A DNA stretch of 64,000 bases, taken from the NCBI GenBank assembly GCA_017460085.1, contig JAFUBQ010000020.1, forward strand, positions 62,001 through 126,000. The letters run 5' to 3'. Source of the stretch: Alphaproteobacteria bacterium. Lineage in GTDB: Bacteria > Pseudomonadota > Alphaproteobacteria > RF32 > CAG-239. The notes beneath the pieces were generated by a model, which saw nothing but the letters and a program-made list of their open reading frames with translations, did no database searches and was not told the origin of the DNA. Both the position numbers and the translations under genes were made by a program. Below, one piece after another: positions 17,941 to 26,487 of the stretch (its first letter is position 1; every line of letters begins with the position of its first letter).

Positions 17941-19059
17941 CTACACCCGCATCGGCATTAATACATAGATTGCACTTGCATCTGATGTGTCATGAATAAT
18001 TGACGGAGATGAAGAATCATTAAAGCTAAACTGCGCTGTTTCACCCTTAATTTCTGCTAAAATATCCAACAAATAGCGGAAGTTATAGCCAACTTCTAAC
18101 GACTCGGCATCATAGGTTGCTTCCATTTCTTCAATAGCACTGCCTAAATCAGGACTTGAAGTTGTAACAATGACATGATTTTTGTTAGCAATCATCTTAA
18201 TGGCGCGCGTTCTTTCAGCCACAACCGAAACACGATCAACCGCTTTAGCCAAATCATTTACCTTTAACTCTAAAATTTTAGTATTGTTGGTCGGAATAAC
18301 CCGTTCATAATCAGGATAGGTACCATCAATCAGCTTAGAAGCCAAGGTAATATCTTCCATTACAAAACGCACTTTACTGTCTGAAAGACTGATTTTGATT
18401 AGTTCTGCACCTGTGTCATCTAAAAGTTTACGCACCTCAGCCACGGTTTTACGCGGCAAAATAACACCCTGCATACCGGCAGCCCCTTCCGGCAACGGCG
18501 ACTCTACACACGCTAAACGATGACCGTCTGTAGCAACAATGCGCAAAACTTTAGTTTCACCCTCGTCTTTCGGATGAATGTATAAACCGTTCAAATAATA
18601 GCGGGTTTCTTCAGTTGATGCCGCAAACTGTGTACGGTCAATCACATCTTTTAACTCATCGCGTTTCATAGCAAAATTAGTCGGTAATTCATCGGAAGAT
18701 ATAACCGGAAAATCTTCAACTCCGATAGTTGAAAGCGAAAATTTGGAACGACCTGAAGCAATGCTTAATTGTTCCTTTTCATCAGGATAAACCAATTCAA
18801 CTTCCGCACCGTCAGTCAACTTCCGCACAATATCATACAGCATATGAGCCGGCGCTGTAATTGCCCCGTTTTCCATAATTTTTGCATCTACTATTTCCGT
18901 AATTTCCGTATCCATATCTGTGGCCTTAAAACTGATACCGTCATTACCGGCTTCAATTCTAACATTAGATAACACCGGAACAGTGTTTCTTTTTTCCACA
19001 ATGTTTTGCACATGGTTTAATGTTTTTAACAATACTGTCTTTTCAATTACAAACTTCAT
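17941..19059 (-). CDS. dnaN: DNA polymerase III beta sliding clamp
   Basis: Ring-shaped processivity clamp for DNA polymerase III. Three repeated clamp domains are seen across 372 residues: MKFVIEKTVLLKTLNHV at the start, the central domain with YYLNGLYIHP, and the C-terminal end YVLMPMRV, which is the classic clamp terminus that contacts clamp-binding motifs. ATG 19059 follows GGTGA at 6 bases and gives the normal start; a TTG four codons upstream is less likely. Cotranscribed with recF downstream; dnaA is 97 bases upstream. Confidence 0.97.
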   Translation of the reverse strand: MKFVIEKTVLLKTLNHVQNIVEKRNTVPVLSNVRIEAGNDGISFKATDMDTEITEIVDAKIMENGAITAPAHMLYDIVRKLTDGAEVELVYPDEKEQLSIASGRSKFSLSTIGVEDFPVISSDELPTNFAMKRDELKDVIDRTQFAASTEETRYYLNGLYIHPKDEGETKVLRIVATDGHRLACVESPLPEGAAGMQGVILPRKTVAEVRKLLDDTGAELIKISLSDSKVRFVMEDITLASKLIDGTYPDYERVIPTNNTKILELKVNDLAKAVDRVSVVAERTRAIKMIANKNHVIVTTSSPDLGSAIEEMEATYDAESLEVGYNFRYLLDILAEIKGETAQFSFNDSSSPSIIHDTSDASAIYVLMPMRV

Positions 19060-19156
19060 ATCAATCACCAAATTCAGTTATACACTTTCTGCCCCTAAAA
19101 TATCAAATATCTCAGCAAAGCAGAAGTTAAAATATTCAGTATTCAACAGTTTTTTA

Positions 19157-20557
19157 CTAATTTTCCAACGCTCTGCGCAAAGTTTCAATGCTTTCGGCCA
19201 TAGATGTATCTTCAATAATCAATTCTTCAACTTTACGCACTGCATGCATTACCGTTGTATGGTCACGGTCAAATTTGCGACCGATTTCAGGCAATGAGCG
19301 GGAGGTTAGTTGCTTTGCCAAATACATGGCAATTTGCCGCGGACGAGCAACATTGCGCGCACGACGAGATGATTGCATTTCTTTAACCGAAATATTAAAA
19401 TGTTCAGCTACTTTTTTCTGAATTTCATCTATAGTTGTTTTACGGTCAATGGTGCGTAGCATATCTTTAAGCACATCTTGCGTCATATCTAGGGTAATTT
19501 CGCGATCAGATAAAAGTTGTGAATGTGCGGTAATTCTCTTCAACGAACCTTCAAGCTCCCGAACATTTGAAGAAATTCTTTGCGCTAAAAATTCAGCTAC
19601 ATTTTTCGGTATATTAATGCCCAGCTGAGCTGCCTTATTTTGCAAAATACCTAAACGTAAATCAAAATCAGTCGGCATAATATCAGCAACCAAACCGCTG
19701 TTCAAGCGTGACTTTAATCTCGATTCGATTCCATCTAAATCATTCGGCGATTTATCAGCTGAAAGAATAATCTGCCGTCCGCCTTCCATTAATGAATTAA
19801 AGGTATAGAAAAACTCGTCTTGCGTTTTTTCTTTGTTGGCTAAAAATTGAACATCATCAATCATTAAAACGTCAACCGAACGAAATTGTTCTTTGAACGC
19901 TGCTGTATCTTTGTAGCGCAATGCATTTACAAATTTATATAAAAATTGCTCAGCGGAAATATAAACAACGTGACGAGTCGGGTCATTTTGCTGAATATAT
20001 TGCCCGATAGCGTGCATTAAGTGAGTTTTACCTAAACCGACTCCGGCATATAAAAACAACGGATTAAACGAAACACTACGAGTTTCGGCAACCTTACGCG
20101 CAGCAGCATAAGCAAATTCATTGGTTTTGCCGACCACAAAATTCTCAAACGTAAATGCCGGATTAAATTTTGTGGTGCCGCAACTTAAGTTATTACCGGC
20201 AACATTTGCTACATTAAACACATCACGCGGAGTCGGCGTTGAAGGAAACTTTCTAATCAGCGAATCATCTTTGGAATTCTGCATATTCTGCACAATAATC
20301 TGAACTTTTTTAATATTCGGATTTTTATGTTCCCAAATTTTATGGATTCGTTCAGAATAATGAGCCAAAACCCAATTCTTCATAAAAGCGGTAGGAGCAG
20401 ATAAATTCATAACACTGCCGTCAAATGAACCGACGCTGAGCGGTTTTAACCAACTTTCAAAAGCCGTATTTCCGAATTCCATCTTCAGCTGGCTACAAAT
20501 TTCATCCCATTGATTGTGAATAGATAAATCATCGTATTTAATTGCTTCTTCAGCCAT
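19157..20557 (-). CDS. dnaA: chromosomal replication initiator DnaA
   Basis: AAA+ ATPase that opens oriC. Domain I (residues 1-90) contains WLKPL and FMKNWV; domain II is short (about 90-130); domain III has Walker A GVGLGKTH at 172-179 and Walker B VLMIDDVQFL; domain IV ends with the DnaA-box reading helix FDRDHTTVMHAVRKVEELI (19 residues). 466 residues is normal. The rpsT gene lies upstream on the same strand, as in other alphaproteobacteria. An extended -10 (TG-N-TATAGT) lies about 80 bases upstream. Confidence 0.98.
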   Translation of the reverse strand: MAEEAIKYDDLSIHNQWDEICSQLKMEFGNTAFESWLKPLSVGSFDGSVMNLSAPTAFMKNWVLAHYSERIHKIWEHKNPNIKKVQIIVQNMQNSKDDSLIRKFPSTPTPRDVFNVANVAGNNLSCGTTKFNPAFTFENFVVGKTNEFAYAAARKVAETRSVSFNPLFLYAGVGLGKTHLMHAIGQYIQQNDPTRHVVYISAEQFLYKFVNALRYKDTAAFKEQFRSVDVLMIDDVQFLANKEKTQDEFFYTFNSLMEGGRQIILSADKSPNDLDGIESRLKSRLNSGLVADIMPTDFDLRLGILQNKAAQLGINIPKNVAEFLAQRISSNVRELEGSLKRITAHSQLLSDREITLDMTQDVLKDMLRTIDRKTTIDEIQKKVAEHFNISVKEMQSSRRARNVARPRQIAMYLAKQLTSRSLPEIGRKFDRDHTTVMHAVRKVEELIIEDTSMAESIETLRRALEN

Positions 20558-20813
20558 TTTTTCGTCCCATTCTAAACTGTTTAATATTCAACCTTATAAC
20601 GGAATTTGTTTCGTTGCACGATTTAATACCGAACCAACTATACCACAAAATCCGCTGTCCAAGCACACAAAAAAATTTTTGCCTTGAACGAAAATGTAAA
20701 TAAATTGTTAACATAATCAAAACAAAAATCAACAGAACTTTTGTAGAACATTGCAATTAATTTTCTTGACAATGGATTCTCCGAGAGTCGCGGCAGATTC
20801 GCATTTTTAGGCA
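20558..20813 (-). promoter_or_regulatory. dnaA upstream region with extended -10 promoter
   Basis: TATAGT at 20637-20642 preceded by TG is an extended -10, with a poor TTGGAC -35 only 14 bases away. The rest of this AT-rich stretch has no feature I can name: no consensus DnaA box (TTATCCACA or one-mismatch forms) is apparent, so I do not call an origin here. Confidence 0.45.
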
Positions 20814-20853
20814 CAAAAAAACACAAACCGAAACATAGCAGAATCGGTTCGTG
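20814..20853 (-). terminator. Rho-independent terminator after rpsT
   Basis: Minus strand: 10-bp stem (CACGAACCGA with TCGGTTTGTG, one G-T), 12-base loop, then at least seven T. It separates rpsT from dnaA transcripts. Confidence 0.88.
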
Positions 20854-20886
20854 CTTTAGTTATTCTTTTGCTAATTTATTGCTAAA

Positions 20887-21147
20887 TTACAAAGCTTTAA
20901 TTTTTTGTGCTAAACGAGAAATCGTCCGAGAAGCTGTATTTTTGTGGAACACACCTTTTTGAGCAGCGCGCATCATTTCGCTTTCTGCAATTTTCAAAGC
21001 TGCAGTTGCTGCTTCCTTGTTGCTTTCGTTAATTAAAGCATCTACTTTTTTAACAAAAGTTCTAACTCTGCTCTTGCGAGCCCCGTTAATCACACTACGC
21101 TTGTGATTTCTAACGATTCTTGTTTTTGCCGATTTATGATTGGCCAT
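20887..21147 (-). CDS. rpsT: 30S ribosomal protein S20
   Basis: Primary 16S rRNA-binding protein of the small subunit, built of three long helices. The N-terminus MANHKSAKTRIVRNHKRSVIN (about 20 residues) and C-terminal GVFHKNTASRTISRLAQKI are characteristic. 86 residues is the usual size and the protein is very rich in Lys and Arg. It sits upstream of dnaA, the common alphaproteobacterial order, but with its own terminator. Its AAGGAAAG ribosome site is 8 bases before the ATG. Confidence 0.97.
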   Translation of the reverse strand: MANHKSAKTRIVRNHKRSVINGARKSRVRTFVKKVDALINESNKEAATAALKIAESEMMRAAQKGVFHKNTASRTISRLAQKIKAL

Positions 21148-21253
21148 ATTATCTTTCCTTAAATAAAACTGTTAATCCAAAATTTATCTGCTAAGTGTTA
21201 TAATCAGAAGATGCACCATAAGTCAACAACATTTTTTATATTTTTTTCATTTT

Positions 21254-21649
21254 TTACGGTTTAGTTTTAACAGTAATGCGAACTAAAAGCGGAGAATTAT
21301 TTTCTTTTACCACTTCTAAAGTTTCACCATCTCGATAAAAAAGCAGGTCGTTTCCGCGATTCCCTTGATATATCCACCCTAATTGCGGCAATGATTCTTG
21401 GTAGAAATTACTGATTTTTTTGAACATTTGGTGTCCGTTTACTTTTTTATCGATTCGTTTAGGGGTTAAATATGCTTCCAAAAGCCGTGTTTCTTCATTG
21501 CCGAAAGAAATATCATCTTGTGTCATTTGGCTCATTTCTTCCGGCAAAGGTACATCATCCATACCTTCAATAAAATCTGCCACGGCAAAACTCGGAAAAA
21601 TTCCGATTCCCAATATAATCAACAATGCACTTAATCCATATTTTAACAT
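21254..21649 (-). CDS. small exported protein between mutM and rpsT
   Basis: 131 residues with a clear signal peptide (LSALLIILGIGIFPSFAVA, cleavage after AVA near residue 24). The mature protein begins with an acidic linker and then has a compact domain with SNFYQESLPQLGWIYQG, NDLLFYRDG and LLVRITVKTK. The 'Y..SLPQLGW' pattern resembles small envelope proteins often found next to core genes in alphaproteobacteria, where a helix precedes a short beta sheet, but I cannot name the family. AAGGAG lies 9 bases before the ATG, and mutM ends 9 bases upstream, so the two are one transcript. Confidence 0.7.
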   Translation of the reverse strand: MLKYGLSALLIILGIGIFPSFAVADFIEGMDDVPLPEEMSQMTQDDISFGNEETRLLEAYLTPKRIDKKVNGHQMFKKISNFYQESLPQLGWIYQGNRGNDLLFYRDGETLEVVKENNSPLLVRITVKTKP

Positions 21650-21658
21650 AATTTCTCC

Positions 21659-22498
21659 TTATTTTTGCAGTGTTGCGCAATAAAACGTCGAACGTCCGCC
21701 GATAACCGTTTTCTGAATACCTCCAGTTTGCTCAAGTATGCACTTGCATTGTGGACAGCGTAAACCTGTTTTATTATAAACACAATGACTTTCTTGAAAA
21801 TATCCGGTATTTCCATCAGGCCTTTTATAATCGTGAATGGTTGATCCTCCGGCAGCAATAGCTGCTTCTAAAACTTTTCTCGTATATTTAACCAACAAAT
21901 TTGCTTCGCATTCTGTAATGGATTTGCTGGCCCTATCAGGACGGATTCGCGCCAAATATAAAATTTCTGAAGCGTATATATTACCAATACCGCATATAAT
22001 TGCTTGGTCAAGCAAAGCCAACTTGACTGCACATTTTTTATGAGCAAATTTTTGCAATAAATATGCGGCAGTTAGTCTGTCGTCCCACGGATCAAGTCCC
22101 AAATGTTGCAACAAATGGTGCTGAGGCAAAGTGTTTGTATGTGCTATTGTTACCAAACCAAAGCGCCGTGTGTCATTATATATTAATATGCCTTTAGATG
22201 TTTGTATAATTATATGGTCATGTTTTTGCGGTTGCTCCGGCCATTTAGGCTCGATTCGTACTTTACCACTCATACCGAAATGCCATATTATTGTTTGTTC
22301 GTTATCAAGTTCAACCAGCATATATTTTGCGATTCGCTTAAAAGCAATAATACGTGCATTTTCAATTTTAACCGCAAAATCTGCAGGAACAATTTCGCGC
22401 AAACGCCCGTTGCGCACAACTGCTTTTTCAATATTTGCCCCAAGCAAGACCTTTTCTACGGCATTTTTTATTGTTTCTACTTCTGGTAATTCCGGCAT
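21659..22498 (-). CDS. mutM: formamidopyrimidine-DNA glycosylase (Fpg/MutM), altered zinc finger
   Basis: Bifunctional glycosylase/AP lyase removing 8-oxoguanine and FaPy. The catalytic Pro and Glu start the protein (MPELPEVETI), the H2TH domain is in the middle (LLDQAIICGIGNIYASEILY, 20 residues), and the C-terminal zinc finger has CPQC and GGRSTFYC. The final ligand is missing: the usual C-x2-C at the end reads CATLQK here, with Leu where the fourth Cys belongs; another Cys (KCILE) lies just after CPQC. The beta-hairpin 'GGRSTFYC' that holds DNA is intact. 279 residues is normal. First gene of a transcript with the small exported protein. Confidence 0.93.
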   Translation of the reverse strand: MPELPEVETIKNAVEKVLLGANIEKAVVRNGRLREIVPADFAVKIENARIIAFKRIAKYMLVELDNEQTIIWHFGMSGKVRIEPKWPEQPQKHDHIIIQTSKGILIYNDTRRFGLVTIAHTNTLPQHHLLQHLGLDPWDDRLTAAYLLQKFAHKKCAVKLALLDQAIICGIGNIYASEILYLARIRPDRASKSITECEANLLVKYTRKVLEAAIAAGGSTIHDYKRPDGNTGYFQESHCVYNKTGLRCPQCKCILEQTGGIQKTVIGGRSTFYCATLQK

Positions 22499-22626
22499 TT
22501 ACATTCTCCGTATAATCTAAATAACATAGAATGCATAATAATTCGTTGTTTAATGATTTGCAAACCACTTGCACTTATTTATAAACAACGTTATAATGAT
22601 ACGATTTTAAATTACTACGGAAAAAA

Positions 22627-23208
22627 ATGATTAAACGAACCAAAAAATATTATGCCCCGCAAAATGAAAATATTGAACATCAGTGTGACCATCCGGGGTG
22701 CAAAGAAAAAGGAGAATTCAAAGCGCCCAAAGACCGCAGGCTTAAAGAATATTATTGGTTTTGTTTAAAGCATGTTCAAGAATATAATGCGCATTGGAAC
22801 TACTACGCTGGCGAAACCGATGAAGATGAAGCCGAAGAAATTAAGCGTAAAATGCATTTCGGGCGTGGTTTTCGTTCTAAAGTTAGGTATCAGTTCGGAT
22901 ATGATTTGTGGGATGAAGCGGAATTTTTTGAAAGCGGCTATGCGCACAACACCGACAGCAATTATGAATATTCGCGGGATGGTATTTATTTTACCTCTCA
23001 GGAGCGTATGTATATTCGCATTTTAGAAATGAATATTCGCGATATAACACCCGATTCGCTCAAAAAACAATATAAAAAAATGGCAAAAAAATATCATCCT
23101 GATATAAATCGAGAAGATGAAAAAGCTGAAGAAAAATTTAAACAGATTTCAGCAGCCTATCAGGCTTTGAAAGAAAAATTCGAGCGTATTCCGAATTATG
23201 ACTTTTAG
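22627..23208 (+). CDS. J-domain protein with N-terminal Cys/His cluster
   Basis: 193 residues. The C-terminal J-domain (about 125-186) has the HPD triad at 157-159 and the usual helix III EEKFKQISAAYQALKEKF, so it should stimulate a DnaK-family ATPase. The N-terminus has C20-x4-C25 and C46-x2-H49, a possible zinc site, followed by an acidic stretch. DnaJ itself has the J-domain first, so this is a specialised co-chaperone of a type common in alphaproteobacteria, client unknown. It stands alone between mutM (divergent) and the barrel genes. Confidence 0.85.
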   Translation: MIKRTKKYYAPQNENIEHQCDHPGCKEKGEFKAPKDRRLKEYYWFCLKHVQEYNAHWNYYAGETDEDEAEEIKRKMHFGRGFRSKVRYQFGYDLWDEAEFFESGYAHNTDSNYEYSRDGIYFTSQERMYIRILEMNIRDITPDSLKKQYKKMAKKYHPDINREDEKAEEKFKQISAAYQALKEKFERIPNYDF

Positions 23209-23287
23209 CAAAGTTTAGTAAAATATTGTCTATAATCTTTTTTTAACCTTTTGATGATATCGTCTACGCAGATACAAAAATTTGTAT

Positions 23288-23303
23288 CTTGTTGTTCAAC
23301 AAG
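23288..23303 (+). repeat. palindromic leader element upstream of the first barrel gene
   Basis: CTTGTTG-TT-CAACAAG, a perfect 7-bp inverted repeat with two-base centre, 17 bases before the ATG. The same core stands before the second barrel gene (24032-24045). Confidence 0.7.
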
Positions 23304-23320
23304 TAAAAAAGGAAAAGACT

Positions 23321-23905
23321 ATGAAAAAATTTTTATTATTAGCCGGTGTGGCTTGCTTGTTCTCTACAGCTGCTAACGCTGGTGTATCTCAATATGTTGC
23401 CGCACGCGCTTCATATGACTTCAATCGTGTTAAAGTTAAAATGGCTGATGCTGACGGCATTGAACGCAGCAAAGTTAATAAAGAACTTATCAGCCCGCAT
23501 TTTGCTTATGGTGCACGTGCAGGTTATGTTCGTGGCGAATTGGAACTCAACTTTTCTCACCCGATTAAAGCAAATCGTGATGACTATAAGATGAACTTGA
23601 AAAAATATTCGGCAATGGCAAATGTTTATTTTGACTATTTGACATGCACTCCGTGGACACCGTATGTTGGTGCCGGTTTAGGTTATGCTTGGCTCAAAGA
23701 TAGCGGCATTACAAACAAGTCGGTTTATAATTTGGCATGGCAAGCAATGGCTGGTATTGCTTATGACATTAACAGCAAATGGACAATTGATGCCGGTTAT
23801 CGTTATGCTGATTTAGGCCGTATCCGCAAAAATTTCGGTGACTACAAGGTTAAAACTACTGTTCGTGACCACGAAATTATGCTCGGCGCAAGATATAATT
23901 TCTAA
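23321..23905 (+). CDS. outer-membrane beta-barrel protein, OmpA/opacity-like (paralog 1)
   Basis: 194 residues. Signal peptide KKFLLLAGVACLFSTAANA, identical to that of the next gene, then alternating hydrophobic strands ending in aromatic residue (IMLGARYNF, final Phe), as expected for an eight-stranded porin-like barrel. Strand motifs YFDYLTCTPWTPYVGAGLGY and WTIDAGYRYADLGRI are typical of the OMP_b-brl family found in alphaproteobacteria. ATG 23321 is used because AAGGA precedes it and the signal peptide starts there; an upstream in-frame start would add an unlikely extension. Terminator follows at 23932. Confidence 0.88.
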   Translation: MKKFLLLAGVACLFSTAANAGVSQYVAARASYDFNRVKVKMADADGIERSKVNKELISPHFAYGARAGYVRGELELNFSHPIKANRDDYKMNLKKYSAMANVYFDYLTCTPWTPYVGAGLGYAWLKDSGITNKSVYNLAWQAMAGIAYDINSKWTIDAGYRYADLGRIRKNFGDYKVKTTVRDHEIMLGARYNF

Positions 23906-23931
23906 TATAAACCGAAATTATTATATAATTT

Positions 23932-23963
23932 AAAAAGCGATGCTTATGAGTATCGCTTTTTTT
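23932..23963 (+). terminator. Rho-independent terminator after barrel paralog 1
   Basis: Perfect 10-bp stem (AAAAAGCGAT with ATCGCTTTTT), 10-base loop, seven T overall. Confidence 0.9.
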
Positions 23964-24031
23964 GCTTAAAAAAAGTTCTTGACTAATTGATTTATTAGCG
24001 CTATGGTCTAACCGTTACAATACGAAAGTAT

Positions 24032-24045
24032 TTGTTGTTCAACAA
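24032..24045 (+). repeat. palindromic leader element upstream of the second barrel gene
   Basis: TTGTTG-TT-CAACAA, 18 bases before the ATG; 16 bases around it (TTGTTGTTCAACAAGTAA in part) are identical to the element at 23288. Confidence 0.7.
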
Positions 24046-24063
24046 GTAATAAAGGATGAGACT

Positions 24064-24708
24064 ATGAAAAAATTTTTATTATTAGCCGGTGTGGCTTGCT
24101 TGTTTTCCACAGCTGCTAACGCTGGTGTAAGCCCATATATTTCGGCTAAAGCTTCTTATGATTTCAATCGTGTTAAAGCTAAAGTAGCTGTAAAAACAGA
24201 TGATGGTTTTGCAGCCATTGCACGTGATAAATTAAATAAAGAGTTGTTTGGTTCTCACGTAGCTGCCGGTGTTCGTGCCGGATATGTTCGTGGTGAAATC
24301 GAACTCAATAATTCTCGCGATATCAGAAAGAATGCTAAAACTGAAGATGGTTTTGGGAAATTCAAACTCTATAAGCACTCTGTAATGGCAAATGCTTATT
24401 TTGATTATTTGACATGCACACCGTGGACACCGTATGTTGGTGCCGGTATTGGTACATCTTACCTCAAAGCTCAGAACTTCTATAACGGCGAAAAATTTTT
24501 AGATAAATCTACCTACAATTTGGCATGGCAGGTAATGGCTGGTGTTGCTTATGAATTCAATTCTCATTGGGCAATTGACCTCAGCTATCGTTATGCTGAT
24601 TTAGGTCGTATCCGTAAGCATGAAAGAATTCCGGCAGGTGCAGATGCTGTAGCAAAAGTTACAGCTCGTGAACATGACATTATGCTCGGTGCACGTTATA
24701 CATTCTAA
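24064..24708 (+). CDS. outer-membrane beta-barrel protein (paralog 2)
   Basis: 214 residues, paralog of 23321-23905: identical signal peptide, same YDFNRVK, GVRAGYVRGE, YFDYLTCTPWTPYVGAG, TYNLAWQ, RYADLGRIRK and HDIMLGARYTF blocks, with longer polar loops (about 20 extra residues) between strands 2-3 and near the end. Loop length differences are what is expected at surface-exposed parts of a barrel. The gene has its own leader palindrome and terminator, so the pair arose by duplication including the leader but is expressed as two units. Confidence 0.9.
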   Translation: MKKFLLLAGVACLFSTAANAGVSPYISAKASYDFNRVKAKVAVKTDDGFAAIARDKLNKELFGSHVAAGVRAGYVRGEIELNNSRDIRKNAKTEDGFGKFKLYKHSVMANAYFDYLTCTPWTPYVGAGIGTSYLKAQNFYNGEKFLDKSTYNLAWQVMAGVAYEFNSHWAIDLSYRYADLGRIRKHERIPAGADAVAKVTAREHDIMLGARYTF

Positions 24709-24734
24709 TTTTTATAGGGTGTAAAATAAATTTT

Positions 24735-24763
24735 AAGCGGTGTTTATTTGGCACCGCTTTTTT
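24735..24763 (+). terminator. Rho-independent terminator after barrel paralog 2
   Basis: 8-bp stem AAGCGGTG / CACCGCTT followed by six T. Confidence 0.88.
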
Positions 24764-24785
24764 ATATTTTATAGCTAATAAATAA

Positions 24786-24817
24786 CAAAAAGGTACCAAC
24801 TTCATAGTTGATACCTT
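24786..24817 (-). terminator. Rho-independent terminator after the 160-residue gene
   Basis: Minus strand: 11-bp stem (AAGGTATCAAC with GTTGGTACCTT, one wobble), six-base loop, five T. Confidence 0.85.
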
Positions 24818-24826
24818 CTTGCTAAC

Positions 24827-25309
24827 CTAAGATGCAAAACCTTTCAGGTAGGTTTCAGCATACTTTTCTTCGTATTTGGCATCTATTTTTTCCAGCCACA
24901 GCAGCAGCTCCGGGTTTGCTTGCATCATCCTATGGTCTTCAGCAATTGCGGCAACCAGTGGCAGAAATTGCTCACCATTACGAGCATATGCCAACTGACA
25001 GATACTGTCGTAGATATCTGGGTTTATTCCCCATCTTTTTATGATTTTCAACAAAACATCTGGCACTTCCGGATTAATGTGTTCAATCATCAACTGTACA
25101 GAGGTATTAAATGGAGTATAATGCTCCATATACTTCAGAAAGAAGCGCTTTGCCGCAGGATTTCCGCCCAAAATTGCAAAAGCCACAGCATGCTCCTCAT
25201 CTTCGTTTAAGACTGCCGTAAAAGTTCCCTCACCGCCCAATGTTTGATTAAATACCTGTGCTTCCAGTTCCTCGAACTTTCCGCACTTCATCATTTCTAC
25301 TTTTCCCAT
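24827..25309 (-). CDS. orphan soluble protein, mostly helical
   Basis: 160 residues, no signal peptide, acidic, and apparently all-helical, with HEAT/ANTAR-like amphipathic stretches (HAVAFAILGGNPAAKRFFLKYM and LPLVAAIAEDHRMMQANPELLLW, in part). No family recognised. Four short helices of similar length suggest a repeat fold scoring counts of 'residues lost' around Asn-Pro turns (GGNPAAKR, INPEVPD, INPDIYD, ANPELLL). The first ATG (25309) lacks a ribosome site; a later ATG at 25294 is possible. It has its own terminator and lies between two convergent/divergent units. Confidence 0.6.
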   Translation of the reverse strand: MGKVEMMKCGKFEELEAQVFNQTLGGEGTFTAVLNEDEEHAVAFAILGGNPAAKRFFLKYMEHYTPFNTSVQLMIEHINPEVPDVLLKIIKRWGINPDIYDSICQLAYARNGEQFLPLVAAIAEDHRMMQANPELLLWLEKIDAKYEEKYAETYLKGFAS

Positions 25310-25405
25310 AACTATATATTTAATAATTACACATTATCGTTATTATACGCAATTTGCATACATTTTGTCAACCATAAAAAGCAAAAAGAAGCAAATTTTA
25401 GGTTT

Positions 25406-26293
25406 TTAAGGCAAATATGTGCGCGGATTAACAGCTTTTTTGCCTGCGCGAACTTCAAAATGAAGCTGTGGTGTTGTCACTGTTCCGGTACTGCCAACAG
25501 TAGCTATTTTTTCGCCGCGAACCACCTTTTGCCCTTTACGTACCAAAAGTTTATCATTATGCGCATAAGCCGTAATCCAGCCATCGGTATGTTTAATTAA
25601 AATCAAATTACCAAAACCTTTAAGTTCACTGCCGGCATAAGCCACAATTCCAGAATCTGCAGCCTTAACTGCCGTGCCAAGCGGAACTTTAATATTAATC
25701 CCGTCATTTTTGCGTCCACTGCCTAAATTACCAAAACCGGAAATAACAGTACCGTTAACCGGCCAAGCAAACTTAGCTTTTCTATTTTTTGCCGGCGGCG
25801 TATACATTTCTTTCGGCATTGTAGCGTTTGAAGCAACTGTTGCCGAGGTTTTAGCGGTTTGAGCAGCGGTTTTTGCTACTGCTGAACGATATTCTGATTT
25901 TGCCGGTTGTTGCGATGATACTGATGCCGGAAGCAGCAAGCGCTGACCTACCGAAAGCGAATATGGCGTTTGTAAGTTATTTACTTTGCTCAAACTTGTT
26001 ATATCAACATTATACATACGCGAAATACTGTATAAACTTTCGCCCGATTTTACGGTATGATATTGTTTTGTCGGCAAACGCAAACGCTGTCCAACATAAA
26101 GTGTGTATGGCGGCGACAAGCGGTTTATGTTAATCAAATCTTTTATCGGAACATTATAACGGCGTGAAATACTATATAGTGTATCCCCCTTACTAATTGT
26201 AACACTGTTTGAATTCCAGCCATGCAGCCAGTCAACAGCGGCGCAACCGCTCAATAAAACAATCAATACAATATTAGCTATAAATTTTTTCAC
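25406..26293 (-). CDS. nlpD: NlpD-like lipoprotein with two LysM and degenerate LytM domain
   Basis: Outer-membrane lipoprotein that activates periplasmic amidases at the septum. Lipobox LLSGC (Cys17). LysM repeats at about 32-74 and 79-122 (GDTLYSISRRYNV; GESLYSISRMYNV) bind peptidoglycan. The M23/LytM domain (about 175-293) keeps AYAHNDKLLVRKGQKV and GSTGTVTTPQLHFEVR but the zinc site HxxxD reads NDGIN and the HxH reads LHF, so it should be catalytically dead, as in E. coli NlpD and EnvC. E. coli nlpD lies near rpoS; here neighbours are unrelated. Gene symbol by similarity of architecture. Confidence 0.85.
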   Translation of the reverse strand: MKKFIANIVLIVLLSGCAAVDWLHGWNSNSVTISKGDTLYSISRRYNVPIKDLININRLSPPYTLYVGQRLRLPTKQYHTVKSGESLYSISRMYNVDITSLSKVNNLQTPYSLSVGQRLLLPASVSSQQPAKSEYRSAVAKTAAQTAKTSATVASNATMPKEMYTPPAKNRKAKFAWPVNGTVISGFGNLGSGRKNDGINIKVPLGTAVKAADSGIVAYAGSELKGFGNLILIKHTDGWITAYAHNDKLLVRKGQKVVRGEKIATVGSTGTVTTPQLHFEVRAGKKAVNPRTYLP

Positions 26294-26393
26294 GCCTGCC
26301 TCTCCATTTTATTGTATAATAGCAGATAAAAATTTATTTTTGATTAACCAGAAAAAACATTAAGCCATTTAAAACAATACTATTTAAACTACG

Positions 26394-26429
26394 AAAAATC
26401 CCGAAGAACAAAATATAAATCTTCGGGAT
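26394..26429 (-). terminator. Rho-independent terminator after rubrerythrin
   Basis: Minus strand: perfect 10-bp stem (ATCCCGAAGA with TCTTCGGGAT), 12-base loop, five T. The plus-strand reading also meets a T-rich stretch. Confidence 0.85.
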
Positions 26430-26487
26430 AGTTTGTTTTTTGCTCATATAAGACTACTTCAAAAAAATTTTTGAGCTTACGGCAAAA

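Noticed and set aside
20558..20886. oriC
   Set aside because: No DnaA-box cluster and no AT-rich 13-mer array can be shown by eye; gene context alone is not enough.
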